DNA from: Tetracentron sinense
Taxonomy: Eukaryota; Streptophyta; Magnoliopsida; Trochodendrales; Trochodendraceae
Assembly (NCBI GenBank): GCA_015143295.1
Contig: CM026570.1
Span: 7,216,047 to 7,280,046, forward strand
Direction of reading: 5' to 3'
DNA length: 64,000 nucleotides
Shown: positions 24,601 to 36,500 of the stretch, piece after piece
Layout: each line of letters opens with the position of its first letter
Numbering within the stretch: the stretch's first letter is position 1
Program-made: the position numbers and the translations under genes
Notes under the pieces: model-generated
What the model was told of the DNA's origin: nothing
Seen by the model: the letters and a program-made list of their open reading frames with translations, nothing else
Database searches by the model: none

Positions 24601-26029
24601 GGGTGCCTTGGATTTCCCTGTTAGGATACAATCAATCAAAACTGGTAATGCACTGTATATAAGCAGTTTTAGGCCACCTCCAGTGAGTGATGCAGAAGAG
24701 AAACTTGTACTGCTCGGTATCTGCTTTGTAATGAGCTGCGGAACTCCTGCTTGCTACAAAAATAGATTTATTTAGTGGCACAAGTTCAAATGTACAAATC
24801 AAATTAAGACCTCGGTCTAAAATAGAAATCTATAAACAGTCAAGGAATCCTTAGACCAGATAACTTACAGAATTTTCTTCCTCTTGAAGTGACTGCATGA
24901 GTGTCTTTCGGAAGATCTCCAACTGCATACATGCAAAAACAGTAAGACCTCACACTACCCAAAAAAAAAAAAAAAAATTTTTCATGTGCCTCTCTTTCAT
25001 GGACAAATATTTCGTTCTATATATATTGAATTAATGGCTCAAGTGAGGAAACAAACAGCTGGAACTGAATTCCTTCGGCAAGACAAAATTCCATTGTTTC
25101 TACAAATGCAATTCGAGGCATCAAAATGCCGTTCATTAAATGCATGCCCCATTTAATAGCAGATTCTTATTCTAAAGAATTCTCTTTTGCACATTTTTAC
25201 GAACAGTATACCATCAATTCATGGAAATTGACTAAAAATAAATCATGTAACTGTGCAACAAAACATGAATTAGAGTACATGAAATAATATATTCATCTGA
25301 TTTTCGAATAATGAAGTTTATAAACTGAAAATATCGTATAATTGTATTGAAATTAAGCGAATATGTTCAATAATTTCCATTTTAGAGTTTAAACAAAACA
25401 AAGAAGAGGGAAAGGTAGAGAAAATCAGATGGTAAAATTGAAAATTCACAGAAAAAAATGGAAAATTTGAAGGAAATCTACAGCTACCTATCCTGATTTC
25501 TAGCAAATTAGGGTTTGTATTTCAATCTCAGGCCTATCACCGATCAGAATTTCACTGTTACTACGGAGCAGCAGATAAGGAGATACTTCACATACCTTCG
25601 AGACATCTCGGTTGAGCTTCTTTACAGTGTTGGACAGCGACGCGTTCTCCTTCAACAAGATCTCCTGCAACACAGAGAAGAAAAAAACCGAGCTCAAGAA
25701 ACCGAACCGGATAAGATAACTAAATCGAACCGGATCGGACCGGACAAAACCTTTTCTTCGTCGGCTCGGGCGAGTTTATCGGCGGTTTCGGAGAGGGAAA
25801 CGTCGAGAGAGTCGATCTGCGATTGTAGATGGGAGATTAGGTCGTCTTTCTCGCCGAGTTTTGCACGAAGACGAGAAGACTCGGATTCGAGAGCGGAGAC
25901 GCGAGTGGAGAGAGCGATGGAGGTAATTTTGCGAGCCACGTCGAGCTGTTCGAAGGGATCGGACGGGAGGACTTCGAGGACCTCCTCTGGAAGATCGAAG
26001 TTCGAGCCAGCCGATTCTTTAGCCAGCAT
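18669..26029 (-). CDS. At4g15545-like coiled-coil protein
   Basis: This is the homologue of the plant protein known only by its Arabidopsis locus, At4g15545; its molecular role is not established. Minus-strand exons: 26029-25751, 25664-25596, 24922-24869, 24753-24678, 24100-24017, 23768-23505, 19919-19877, 18933-18855 and 18761-18669, giving 346 aa, close to the usual length. The N terminus (NFDLPEEVLEVLPSDPFEQLD, residues 10-30) is conserved. Residues about 45-140 are a heptad-rich coiled coil. The middle (about 145-270) is a low-complexity Ser/Pro region. The C terminus carries GRPRVDGKEFFRQVR, LSYEQFGAFLANVKELN and ADEIFGPDN..LYAIFEGLITRN, the family signature. Intron 6 (23504-19920, 3.6 kb) and intron 7 (19876-18934) contain transposon insertions, yet all splice sites are GT-AG and frames close, so the gene looks functional. 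Confidence 0.92.
19203..19777 (+). mobile_element. Solo Copia-type LTR in an intron of the At4g15545-like gene
   Basis: The 575-bp unit starts TGTTGGAAGA and ends TTCAACA. It is flanked by GTTAT (19198-19202) and ATTAT (19778-19782), a 5-bp duplication with one mismatch. It contains TGTGGTTCGGCAA..CCTACGTCCACTGG, a motif typical of plant Copia LTRs, and two GGTCGACCRG blocks. No internal domain is present on either side, so it is a solo LTR. It is antisense to the host gene if read in the direction I chose. Confidence 0.75.
20134..20154. repeat. Homopolymer of 21 C
   Basis: An uninterrupted run of 21 cytosines is followed by AATTTT and an A run. It sits in intron 6 of the At4g15545-like gene, where the transcript would carry G21. 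The length is likely to vary between alleles or reads. Confidence 0.9.
20835..20940 (+). mobile_element. Possible SINE remnant
   Basis: A box B-like GGTTCAATTCC (about 20897-20907) is preceded at tRNA-like distance by GCCGGCTCATTGGATG, which resembles box A only loosely. No target-site duplication or tail could be fixed. Confidence 0.3.
22243..22476. mobile_element. MITE with 8-bp TSD GGTAAGCA
   Basis: The left end is GGGGTGAAGCCAGGATTC. The right end, reverse-complemented, carries AGGGCGGAGCCACATGG. Perfect GGTAAGCA duplications lie at 22235-22242 and 22477-22484. It belongs to the family at 10067-10247. The flanking ~90 bp (22125-22215 and 22490-22575) are themselves repeats of each other, so the insertion sits beside an older local duplication. 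Confidence 0.7.
24215..24450 (-). mobile_element. tRNA-derived SINE, intronic
   Basis: On the minus strand TAGCTCAGGTGGTTAGA (about 24433-24417) is a near-perfect pol III box A. A degenerate box B-like GTTGAGACTTGGG follows. The sequence is not a foldable tRNA. It lies in intron 4 of the At4g15545-like gene, in sense orientation. Confidence 0.5.
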
Positions 26030-27060
26030 TTTTTTTTTCTTCTTTTTATTTATTTTTTAATCAAAGAGGAAGTGAATCAGTGATGAACTTGGATAGGAGC
26101 AACCGTATGGTCAACTGGTACATACACATGGATGGAAGGATAGGCATTTTGTGTGTGGTAGAGAGTCTTAGAGACTAGAGAGAGACTCTCTAAAGTTATC
26201 TCCTTTGTTTGTAGGCCATATAAATGATGAGGTCCGCTGTATAAATGATGAGGGCGAACTATTGCTCGCTCTCACAAAGCCGCCCCTTCGACTGCAATCA
26301 ACTCGGTTTAAAATTTTTAATCGATGATTAGCGGACCAGGCTGGCCTAAGCCATTTAGAGGTCTAAAACCAGAATTCTAAATTTTATTGGACTCGCCATA
26401 GGGTGTTTTTTATTTTATTTTATTTTATTTTAAATTGGACATTTTTTAAGGTTTCTTTTCACTAAATCAGATTTTGATCTCGATATAAAATGAGGTCTTT
26501 TTTAAATGTGATATTTTTTAGGGTTTTTTTTTACTAAATTAGGTTTATAAAGCCATCAAAGCCTGTGCTTTGGGACCTTCATTGTTTTGTGGCCTAAAGT
26601 GTGGGTTTTGATGACTTAATGGACGGACCAGCCCTAAGCTGACCTATGCGTCTATACCTATTTTACCCTGTGCCCTCGTGTCCCATTTAACACTCATTTA
26701 ATCCTGATTAAGCTTAATTTAAGTCAAGATTTTAGTTGTTTTGTTGTTTTTTTTTTCTGAACAACCAAGGTTTGCTTAACCGGATGGATGAATCTTAACT
26801 ACAGTCTATTAATATTTAAAAGTGGGACGTCAACCAATGAGTGTCAACCATTTCATTACATTAATTTTTTTAAAAACCATAGGTAGATGGGTGAGCTCAG
26901 GATGAGTAAATCTTAATCATAGTTAAAAGGAAGTTTTTTTTAAAAGACACGTGTCAAGAAAAAAGAGATGAGACGCAGCTCCTCGCATAAGGGGCTGATT
27001 ATTTTCCATAAACGATTTGTCAACGAGCCAGATTGGTTCGACTTAGCTTGAGAATTTATA
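26030..27060. other. Promoter side of the At4g15545-like gene and AT-rich repeats
   Basis: A CT-rich leader-like stretch lies at 26160-26200 on the minus strand. Diverged copies of the GGTTAAGATT foldback family lie at about 26640-26950. No gene recognised. Confidence 0.4.
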
Positions 27061-27066
27061 TAAGAA

Positions 27067-27443
27067 GAGTCAAATCCTCTACGGTGATAACCGGACGGTT
27101 ATCACCCCTAGAGGTCGCCACGTGTCTCCTTTGACACCCCTTAACCGTGGGTAAGGTTCACCCACTCCTAGGGTTCACCTACCCATCCTTGATTTTTTTT
27201 AAAAAATGTTATTTCTTTTTTGGAAATTAAAAAACTGTTTTTAATATTAAAAAAATTCTAAAAATAGTTTTTTAATTTTAAAAAATAATAATAATATTAA
27301 AAAAAATCAAAGATGGGTGAGTGAACCCTAGGGGTGGGTGAACCTTACCTACGGTTAAGGGGTGTCAAAGGAGACACATGGCGACCTCTAGGGGTGATAA
27401 CCGGATTTGCCAAATCCAGTTATCACCGTAGATGATTTGGCTC
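27067..27443. mobile_element. Long foldback MITE, copy 1
   Basis: The left arm (from GAGTCAAATCCTCTACGGTG) and right arm (ending in GATGATTTGGCTC) are near-complete reverse complements over about 130 bp each. They include CTAGAGGTCGCCACGTG, CTCCTTTGACACCCCTTAAC and GGTAAGGTTCACCCACTC. An A/T-rich centre separates them. No target-site duplication is clear for this copy. Confidence 0.75.
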
Positions 27444-27458
27444 CGTATTTTAACTTAA

Positions 27459-27846
27459 GGGTCAAATCCTCTACGGTGATAACGAGATTTGGCAAATCCG
27501 GTTATCACCCTAGAGGTCGCCACGTGTCTCCTTTGACACCCCTTAACCATGGGTAAGGTTCACCCACCCTTAGGATTCACCCACCTATTTTTGGTTTTCT
27601 TTTTAAATATTAATTCTTTTAAAAAAAATTTAAAAACTGTTTTCAGAGTTTTTTTAATATTAAAAACAGTTTTTAAATAAAAAAAAGAATTAATATTTTA
27701 AAAAAAAACCGAAAATAGGTGGGTGAACCCTAGGGGTGGGTGAACCTTACCCACGGTTAAGGGGTGTCAAAGGAGACACGTGGTGACCTCTAGGGGTGAT
27801 AACCGGATTTGCCAAATCCGGTTATCACCGGAGATGATTTGGCTCC
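27459..27846. mobile_element. Long foldback MITE, copy 2, with 10-bp TSD
   Basis: This has the same arms as the element at 27067-27443, only 15 bp away. It is flanked by perfect TTTAACTTAA direct repeats (27449-27458 and 27847-27856). A 9-10 bp duplication together with very long terminal inverted repeats points to a Mutator-type (MULE) MITE. No coding capacity. Confidence 0.8.
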
Positions 27847-27999
27847 TTTAACTTAATTTTCTTATCTCACGAGGAGACAAGAAAACCTTGCATGATCCGA
27901 AGCAGTGCATCGATTAATGCGAGCGATTGAGACGATTTTTTATTCATTAAAAAATTAAGCATTTATATTGGTGATTCAACTTAAGATATCATTCAATTA

Positions 28000-29100
28000 A
28001 GGCTCTTATGGTCTCTGTCTCTTTTCAAGGCCAACCTACTCTCTTTTTCATCTCTATTTCATTTTCTTTATTTTCTCCGATCTCGTGGCTGATCCTAAAC
28101 TTTCAATCAACGTGAATCAATTGAGGCGAGCGACTCCTGACAAGGTAAAAATCAGACATTTTTACACATACGTAATCCAATTGAATGCTTTCTTTCGAAT
28201 GTCTCTATGCATCCTTATTATTATTGCTACCCTTGAAAAGACCTTGGTCATGAATTGGAGATGAACTCCCATAGGGGATGGCCCTAATCATCTGATGATC
28301 AATTCACTTGGATGGCCATATTTGAATTCAATCAATTTAAGAGATGGCCCACCAATGAATGCATGGTACATGGTAATTTTTCCTTTTTTTTTTTTATAAT
28401 GATATGATACATAGTAACTTAGATGAATGGGGGTTTACTTATAAAATTACTTAAAAATTGAGAGCTTTTGATAAGCTACACCCTTGGCCTATATTTATAT
28501 ATTAAACTAGCTCAAAATATCATTACTTTATTAGTTTTGCTGCGCAAATAGAGCCAGAAAAAAAAAACATTTTATGTATAACATCATCAGTTTATTATCG
28601 TTGCTGATCTAATAGAGCCAGACAATAATACCGAAATAAATATATATAAATAAAATGGTGTGTGTGTGGTGTGTGGATAGGTGCCACACACACAAGATCC
28701 AGTCCATCTTTTTTTTTTTTGGTAAGGGTATCATTTAACTATGGTTAGTAGTTAGAACAATAGTTAGTGGTTAGCTTGGGAGATTGGAGCTCTTCTGGTC
28801 CATCTTCATGATGCTCTCTCAAGCTTCTATTTTTCTATTTATCAGATGGGTAAGATCGCTTAATCAGTCCCATTCTTAGGTGGAGAGCATCTAAGAAGGT
28901 GATTGGTTTCTGATACCCATCTAAGGTTGAAAGCTGGTGAAGCATTATATCATGATGGCGTGGTGCAACTATGAAAGGGAATGCTAGTTCTAATCGCCTT
29001 AAATGCTCTAAGCTAACATGTGTTGGTATTAAATAGTAGCCCCTCAATTTCTTTTAATTTTATTAGTATTGTTACCCCTCCCAATTTTTTTGTCATATAT
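28000..29100. other. Intergenic DNA, no gene seen
   Basis: AT-rich sequence with small local repeats: a TAGAGCCAGA-containing block occurs at 28548-28557 and again at 28612-28621, and there is a GT-rich palindrome near 28660-28700. A 70-codon frame at 28835-29047 (minus) lacks an ATG-supported family match. Confidence 0.4.
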
Positions 29101-29229
29101 CCGGTTATGCCTGTGAGGTCGCCACATGTTCCTATTGGTAACCCCTTAACTATGGTTAAAATTCACTCACTCATAGGGTTCACCTACTTATCCTTGGTTT
29201 TAAGAAAAAAATTGAAAATTTTTAACCTT

Positions 29230-29380
29230 AACCCTATGTTTGGTTGCTGAGAAAATTAGTGAAAACATGAAAAAGAAAAGAAAATTAGACAAACACAGCT
29301 AAGAATTGTATTAGAAATATAAAATTTTCTTTTCTTTTTCATATTTTCACCTATTTTCTTGGCAACTAAACATAGCATAA
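29230..29380. mobile_element. Hairpin MITE, CTATGTTTGGTTG family
   Basis: The left arm, CTATGTTTGGTTGCTGAG, pairs with a right arm ending CTTGGCAACTAAACATAG. The arms extend to GAAAACATGAAAAAG versus CTTTTTCATATTTTC. A second copy with the same arms lies at 53297-53451. The centre is A/T-rich. Confidence 0.7.
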
Positions 29381-29832
29381 GAGTTAGTGAATTTTAATTA
29401 GAGTTTGAAATTTTTTTTGATATTAAAAAAAAAAACCTAGATAGGTGGGTGAACCTTAGGGGTGTGTGAATCTTAACCACAGTTAAAGGGTATTAATAGG
29501 GACACATGACAACCTCAAGGGCATGATCGGAAAAAAATTCTTAAAAATACCCACATTTTTTTTCTCGGGGCCTACACACCCGAACCCCAAGCTCCATACC
29601 CTCATATCCTTTAGTTGTTTTATACAAAAATTTATGGCTCCGCCCCTTTGAACACATTCACCCTCTCACTCGCATAACACGAGGCAAGAGGGATAATCAC
29701 TTTTTTTATTTTTTTTGGCAAACGTGGTGTGTTTGAAGTTTTTTTTGGTTAAAGTAAAGATTTTTGAGGAAAAAATAGATTAAAAGACTTAAGGATCTTC
29801 TTCGCATGGTGCTGGCGAGGAGACCACCAACA

Positions 29833-30004
29833 ATGTAGTTCGGATGGGCACAGTGCTTGCCGTTGCGCTGTTGCCCCTTGTGTTTGAAAAAAATGAGTCC
29901 TGCATTCAACAGGGTGGCTCTCACATCAATCATGAGTGAGACCTTATTTTTTCAGACACATGGGGGCAACAGCGCAATAGTAAGCGCTGTTCCTCATCCG
30001 AACT
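29833..30004. mobile_element. Foldback element with 8-bp TSD CACCAACA
   Basis: The arms AGTTCGGATGGGCACAGTG and, reverse-complemented from the right, AGTTCGGATGAGGAACAGCG continue through TTGCGCTGTTGCCCC on both sides. Perfect CACCAACA direct repeats lie at 29825-29832 and 30005-30012, consistent with a hAT-type insertion. It lies about 550 bp upstream of the transporter start codon. Confidence 0.7.
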
Positions 30005-30424
30005 CACCAACACCAATGGAAAGATGTCACACATCACCTTTTAAACACTTTTCAAGTCTATGTTCATGAATCAATGCTTTGATTAGGGTGAAGGGAGTGT
30101 GGGGTCTTCCCATTGAATGTTGTCAATCTCCTGATCAACACCAACTAGAGAAAATCTCAAGTCATTAAAAGGAAAGATGATAGCATTTTTTCTTTTTTTT
30201 TTACTTTTAACTGTTGTAAAAGTAATCTAAGTTTTTAAGTAAGGACATTTAAGGAATTGTAACAGGCACCCCATAAACGACGTCAGGACTACGAATGCGC
30301 CAAGACTTTGCATTTTTCATACTAATCAAAACATGCTAAAAGTTGAGTTGGCTTACATGGGAGTCCTCGTCTGTGACAGCTACTCCTCTCACATGCATGC
30401 TGTCTCCCGGCCCTCTCTCACCAT

Positions 30425-30431
30425 TATATAA
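30425..30431 (+). promoter_or_regulatory. TATA box of the ERD6-like transporter gene
   Basis: TATATAA lies 128 bp upstream of the transporter ATG, the only good TATA match close to the start. Transcription would then begin near 30455-30465, with a leader of roughly 100 bp. Inferred from position only. Confidence 0.5.
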
Positions 30432-30558
30432 GGAGGACAAAGGCCATGTAAGAAGTGTGAAGAAGGTACCTCTTTTTTCAGAGGTCCTACTATAAGTCAC
30501 TTTACCTGCATTTCCTCCTTTTTTTGTTTTTGTTGTTTGTATAGATAGAAAATAAGAG

Positions 30559-33500
30559 ATGGCCATAAACCAAGACATAGAGAACAATCACGAGATCTCA
30601 GAGCGGCTTATCGGGCAACGGAAAATCTCTTCTGAGTTCCAGAGCTACAATGGAGGGTCTATATGGATGGTTCTTCTCAGCACATTTGTCGCCGTTTGCG
30701 GGTCCTTCTCATTTGGAACATGTGTAAGTATCTGAAACAGATTGTGATTATTAGAAACATGAAAAGTGATCATATTTTCTATTTAACCATATAATATAAG
30801 TACTAGTTCTCAGGACCTGACTCACTGGGAGAACCAAGTTTAGCTTGCTGAGTCAACTCAAAAGACACTAATCTGCATCATTTGCCCAAGTTGAGTCGAC
30901 TTGGGCAACTCGTAGAGTCTGCTAAAATTTTCTTGTTAATTGAATATTCAATGAGATACCAAGCTGAGTTACTTCACTGAGTTTTGAATCTTTGTAAGGA
31001 TTGAAATATGGATCTCTGGTGATTGGTTGTCCTGAACAGCAAAACTTGTGGCCATTGCAGGTTGGCTATTCCTCACCTACCCAGTCAGGGATCACGGATG
31101 ATCTTGGTCTATCGATATCTGAGGTTTGTTCATGGTTTCTTTACTGATCTTTATAACTCAGAAATTCATTTCTTATATAAGATTCTAATTAGACCATACA
31201 AGCTACTGCCAGTTGTGTATTTTGTTTTTTAGTTGTGGGGTAAGGAATACAACAGTTTAGGCCCGTTTGACATCACTCCCAATGAACAATTCTCTATTCC
31301 AGTATGAACACGAGTCGTGAAAGCATGGCCTATCAATTCCTATAAACCTTCAGGATATGAAGCCAGAAGTGTGCAAGTTGGATAATTAAAGAAACCAAGT
31401 GTGCAAATTGGATAATTAAAGAAGCCCAGTTGTGTTTATTTGACCATGTGAGCAGATCCGACCAAGCAGATATGCTCTAGGATATTGCTAAAAAAAAAAA
31501 AGCCTCCCAAACCCTAGTCCCCACTCACATGCGCCTCTGTCCGACACGTCATGATTAACCTCCTAAGGTTAGCATCCCCTAGGTTAATTAGAAAATGCTG
31601 ACTTGGCGGGGTTTATTGCACAAATGAGTGGGGATAAGGTTTGAGGGCTCCTTAGCATGAGCCAAATATTATATAACTGAGAAAAGGCAGAATCTAGTCA
31701 TTCCCACCTATGTCTTTATAGGATTTTTGTCAGCTTGGCCTTTAGGGCTGAAGGGAGCCTGATACTGCCACAGTATGAAGAAAAAAAATGCAGTTTTACT
31801 TACCTCATTTTTCTGTTTTTCAGTCTACATGGGAGTATAATTATTGTGTTATGATCTGATTGGTTGGGTACCATTTTCTTCAAAAAATTAGTCCAATATC
31901 ACTTATAACTGTATTCGAGCTTGGCCAAGCTTGAGCTTGGTTTGAACATGCTCGAGTTTGGCTTGAGCTTGATCCGACCTCAACCTCAAATGTTTAGGTT
32001 GGAGTTTGGATTGAACAAGCTTGATCGAGCTCGAGCGTAAGCTTTTCAAGCCAAGCCAAGCTCGGGCTGGCTCAAGCTTGATTCGATTCGACATTTAGGT
32101 TATTTTAATTAATTTTACATGATTTAATAAAATCATATATTATTAAATTAAAATACAATAAACACAAAATTAATCATACACAAAAATCAGTTTTGAGGAT
32201 AGTCGGTTCAAAAGAACAGAGTTTGGGTTAGAGTTTTTGCTTTTAACTTCTCAACTTTCTTTTGTTATTATTAACTTTTACTTATTTATAAGTAAAAAGT
32301 ATTGTTATATATTAATATAAATAATATTACCAAAAAATGTTATATATATAATAATTATAATAATAAAATATACTTCGATTCAAGCCCTAAACGAGCCAAG
32401 CTTTGAGCCAATCCGAATCAATTAGGGTTTGGCTCAAGCTTGGTTTGTTTAAACTTTCAAGCTCAAATGAAAGTTAATTGGCTTGGTTGTTCGAGTCTAA
32501 AATATCAGCTTGAGCTTGGCTTGAACTAGCTGAGCCGAACTCATGAGCCAGCTTGACTTGAATGCAAACCTAATCACACCCACTATACATTCCAAATGCC
32601 TACCTTTGAACAGTTGATAAAGCCATTGCCAATGGCAGTCCAGAACGATGAGCTTCTGCAGCATGTATTGCCAGGGAACCTTCCGATTATTAGAAATGTA
32701 TGGCGACTTTAGGTAGACATAAGAAGAAGTATATAGTATGTTGGTGTAATTGGACTAAATCCCTGCACACATAGCCACTTAGCAAATATAGACAGATAAT
32801 AATGCAGTTAAATAATTAATTATAATTGAGAATCGCTTCGCTGAGAGGTGCTACAAATGAGTCTTTCTTGAAGATAGTCGAAGCCTCCCATGTGCAAGGG
32901 ATGTGATAGCTCTATCTCCGGGATACAACTCAGCTTGGATTCTCTCCGATCATCCCAACGAGTTTGTACTACTCAGTAGAAGACTGGGTATTGATTTTCC
33001 TTTATGATGTCCTTTAAAATTAAATATATACTTATATATGTCATTTTAATTAGGGTTTGCCATTAATCCAAATGTCCTAAAGTCCCATTGGATAAATAGG
33101 AAGAGAATATCTAATTTGTTAGAGAATTTTAAAATTACCATTTTACCCCTCAGGGTTTAAGGGTTTGTTTGGTTACAGGGTTAGGTTCACTTTGATTTGG
33201 TCTAATCCTGTTTTAGCCTATTCTAGTTTAGGTCTGCACCTATTCTGTTTGGTTATAGATTCTGATTCTGTCTAAAATCAATTCTGCACAGAATCTATTT
33301 TCTGGTTTGGCCAGAATCAATTCTGTCTTAAGTCCTGTTTGGTTACAGTTTTAAGTTAATCCATTTTTAACTTAATCCGAAACTGTTTGGTTACAAGGCT
33401 TTAGTTAATCCGATTTTATCATGTTCCAAAATCATTTGGTTACAAGATTAGGCTTATCCAGATTAATCCATTCCACAAGATACCCATGTTTGGGTATGAT

Positions 33501-36500
33501 GATCCTTATAGGATCCATCATGTGGATATGGTAGGATCACCCGAAATCGGATGGTCACCAAGATGGTTCTGTCTATGAAGGACTGATCCATTGTTCTACT
33601 CGATCTGGAATCCCAGATCGGACAATCGAATAATCCACATGTGGACTGATCTATGATGGACAGTTGAGAAGCCCGAAGGCATTCTGCAACCTCATCAGGA
33701 GCTGGATAGCAGTCCATTTCTTGGTATCCATGGATCTGGATCGATCCGGACAACCTGCTGGGTCTGGTTCTGGGCCTCTGGAATATGGGTCAAGGTCATC
33801 ATCTTCTCCATTGAGCTCAAGGTCCACCATTAATGGAGATCTCTAGGTTAGGGTCCTCCTAAGAGGTCCCTGGTACGGAGTCATCCTGATGGGCCATGGC
33901 TGACTCAAAGTAGACTGGACCAGGTTGCACCTACTCTGGTCTGGTGGCTCACTGGTCTCCTTCTTGGCTCACTGGACTGGGTCCACGGATCTGGTCTGGT
34001 CTGAGTTCCAATAGAAGCCAGAACCTCACCAAGGCCCTCTATTTATAGAGAACCAAGGCCTTAACGCATGTGCCTGGGCTCAGCCACCTGGCTAGGCCCT
34101 TCCTGTCCCAGTCAGGCCATGTTGAGGCCACTTGGCACTCTGGGTCAGGCCTTGGTCAGACCATCTCATTATGGGCCTACACCCACTGAACCAAGCACTT
34201 ATTAGGTCTAATCTGACACACCTATGTGTGTCCTTAGATCTCACACACCCAGATCCGACGGCCCAGATCCAATCTGAGTCTGAGACTTGATCAGACGACT
34301 CTGATCAACCACGATGATCATCCGATCAGGGTCAATCTTGATCAACGGTTCTGATTAGATGGATGGTCCTGATTTAGTCAAAATAAATAGCGACCCAAGC
34401 TACTCGTGACGATGCGCACGTGCAAAGTGCGCCTCATAGCCCAAAGCCCTATGCCCGCACCCGCAACCGCACCCGAGTCTGTGAGTGTGCGCTCGCGCTC
34501 GCTACCCAAGATATCGTCTAAAAGATTTGGTGGGTAATAGTCTACACCACATGCTTAGTTGTTAACAACTAAGCAAACAATGGGGTAATTAAACCCTTTA
34601 GATTTTCTCTACTTTTCTGAAGTGAACTAAGAAATAAGGGAAAAACACTAAAAGTGTGTGTTTTCTCTCTTTTAGGAGATCAAACACCCACCTAAAGAAA
34701 GATTAAATCATGGGGGGTTTTAGTCCTTAATCAAAACCAAAACCCCGGATCCTAATGATCCGGTTTTATTAATTTAAAAAACCAATTTAAAATCAAGATC
34801 AACATAGTATGGTGCTGCACATGATTATGCAAATCTTAAAAAAATCCCAACTAGTGGCCTACTTTTGGACAGTCATTAGAGTCATGTCCATCCATTTCTA
34901 GAACTAATTGATTTGATGATAAGGAACATCTGGTTTTTTTTATTAGTAAACCATAGGTTATATTATATTAACAAAAGAAGAGATATACAAAGGAGATTAC
35001 CAATGGCAAACCAACAAGACAAAAAGAAGCATACGGAAAAAGTAAACCATAGGTTAAATTATATTAACAAAAGAAGAGATATACAAAAGAGATTACCAAT
35101 GGCAAACCAACAAGACAAAAAGAAGCATACGGAAAACAAAAGTTGACACATAACAAATGCTACCGATGGACCCCATGACCCTACTTTGATGAATAGGACA
35201 ACACCCCCAAAATCCCAATGGGGCCCCTATTCTAACTTTTTTTTGGTTCGAGATATACGTTTAGGTCGCAACGCCGGATAGGTGTTAGTATCTGTTCAGT
35301 TAGTGGGTAGGTGAAGAGTATATACAAACTCCCACCCTCTCGGGAAAGGAACCCAGTACCTCCCCCAAAGCATCTAGAAAATACAAACAAACCACCACAT
35401 GAATCGAATCGATAGGCAAAGAAACAACTTCAAATATCTTCATGTTCCTCTCGTTCCAAAATGCCCATTTGATTGCCCCTGGGAGGGGAGCCAAACTTAC
35501 ACTTCTGAGTGATCTAGAGCAATGTTACCTGGTTCGCTGGCTCGCTTGGTTCGAATTCGGGTACGCAATTCGCCACTCTAGAGTGAACCCGGTTCGCTAG
35601 GGGTAGGATGAGGTAATTCGTTTTTCAGTTCGCTTAAATTTTTTGTTTGGTTCACTAACTTAATTCGCTTAGCAGTAATTAGCGGACCATAGGTCCACTA
35701 CCTAACTTACCCCATGTCCTTGTGTCCCTAGTTAGCTTAACTAAATTGAAGTTAAGATTTTGTTTTTTTTAAAAAAAAAAACTACGGTTAGAGTGCTTAC
35801 CCTAGGGTTAAGTAAATATTAACCACAATTAAAATGTGGGGCGTAAACCATTGCTGACAGGCAATTTCCTTTCATAATGGAAACCAAAAGTACATTAAGT
35901 GTAATGAGAATGAGAGATAATAATCAATTCAAATAAAAGGTTATGTGACCTGATGCAAAAAGGAGAGAGATTACTTTTCTTGAGACATTTCTTAGAAGAG
36001 TACTGTTTCATTTTTTTTAATTAGTTTACGTGACTATGAAACCCCTTATAACCCGGTTCGCTCAACAACTCCGAATTAGACCGAACCGAACCGTGAATTG
36101 GTTCGCTTCGAACCAGTTCGCGGTTCGTCCTAGTGCCCATCGAACTAGGTAACACTGATCTAGAGCCACCAATGACCAGCAAGATAAGAAGCCTCGAAAG
36201 GAATAGGGAGGAACTCAGACAACTCCAAGTTGGGCACTGTAGGAGCACTATATGGTAGATGCTAGATGATAATGCAAGAGAAGGTGGTCTACCGTCACCT
36301 TCGCTACATTGCAGTTACACAACGACTAGCCAATCTCCAGCCTCTACTCTTGAGATAATCATTAGTGATGCTATCCAAAAGAAAAATGATACTTTTGAAG
36401 GAATTCCAGAGTTCTAGACAATCCGGTGCGAAAGGATATGCTAGGTGAAGACTTCAACACTAATACGAAAGAGGCCGCCTGATTGGTGTAGCTTTGGGGC

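Noticed and set aside
25515-26060. 181-codon frame on the plus strand
   Set aside because: It is the antisense of exons 1 and 2 of the At4g15545-like gene and reads through their intron.
27067-27846. CRISPR-like or regulatory array
   Set aside because: Two long inverted-repeat elements in plant nuclear DNA, not short direct repeats with spacers.
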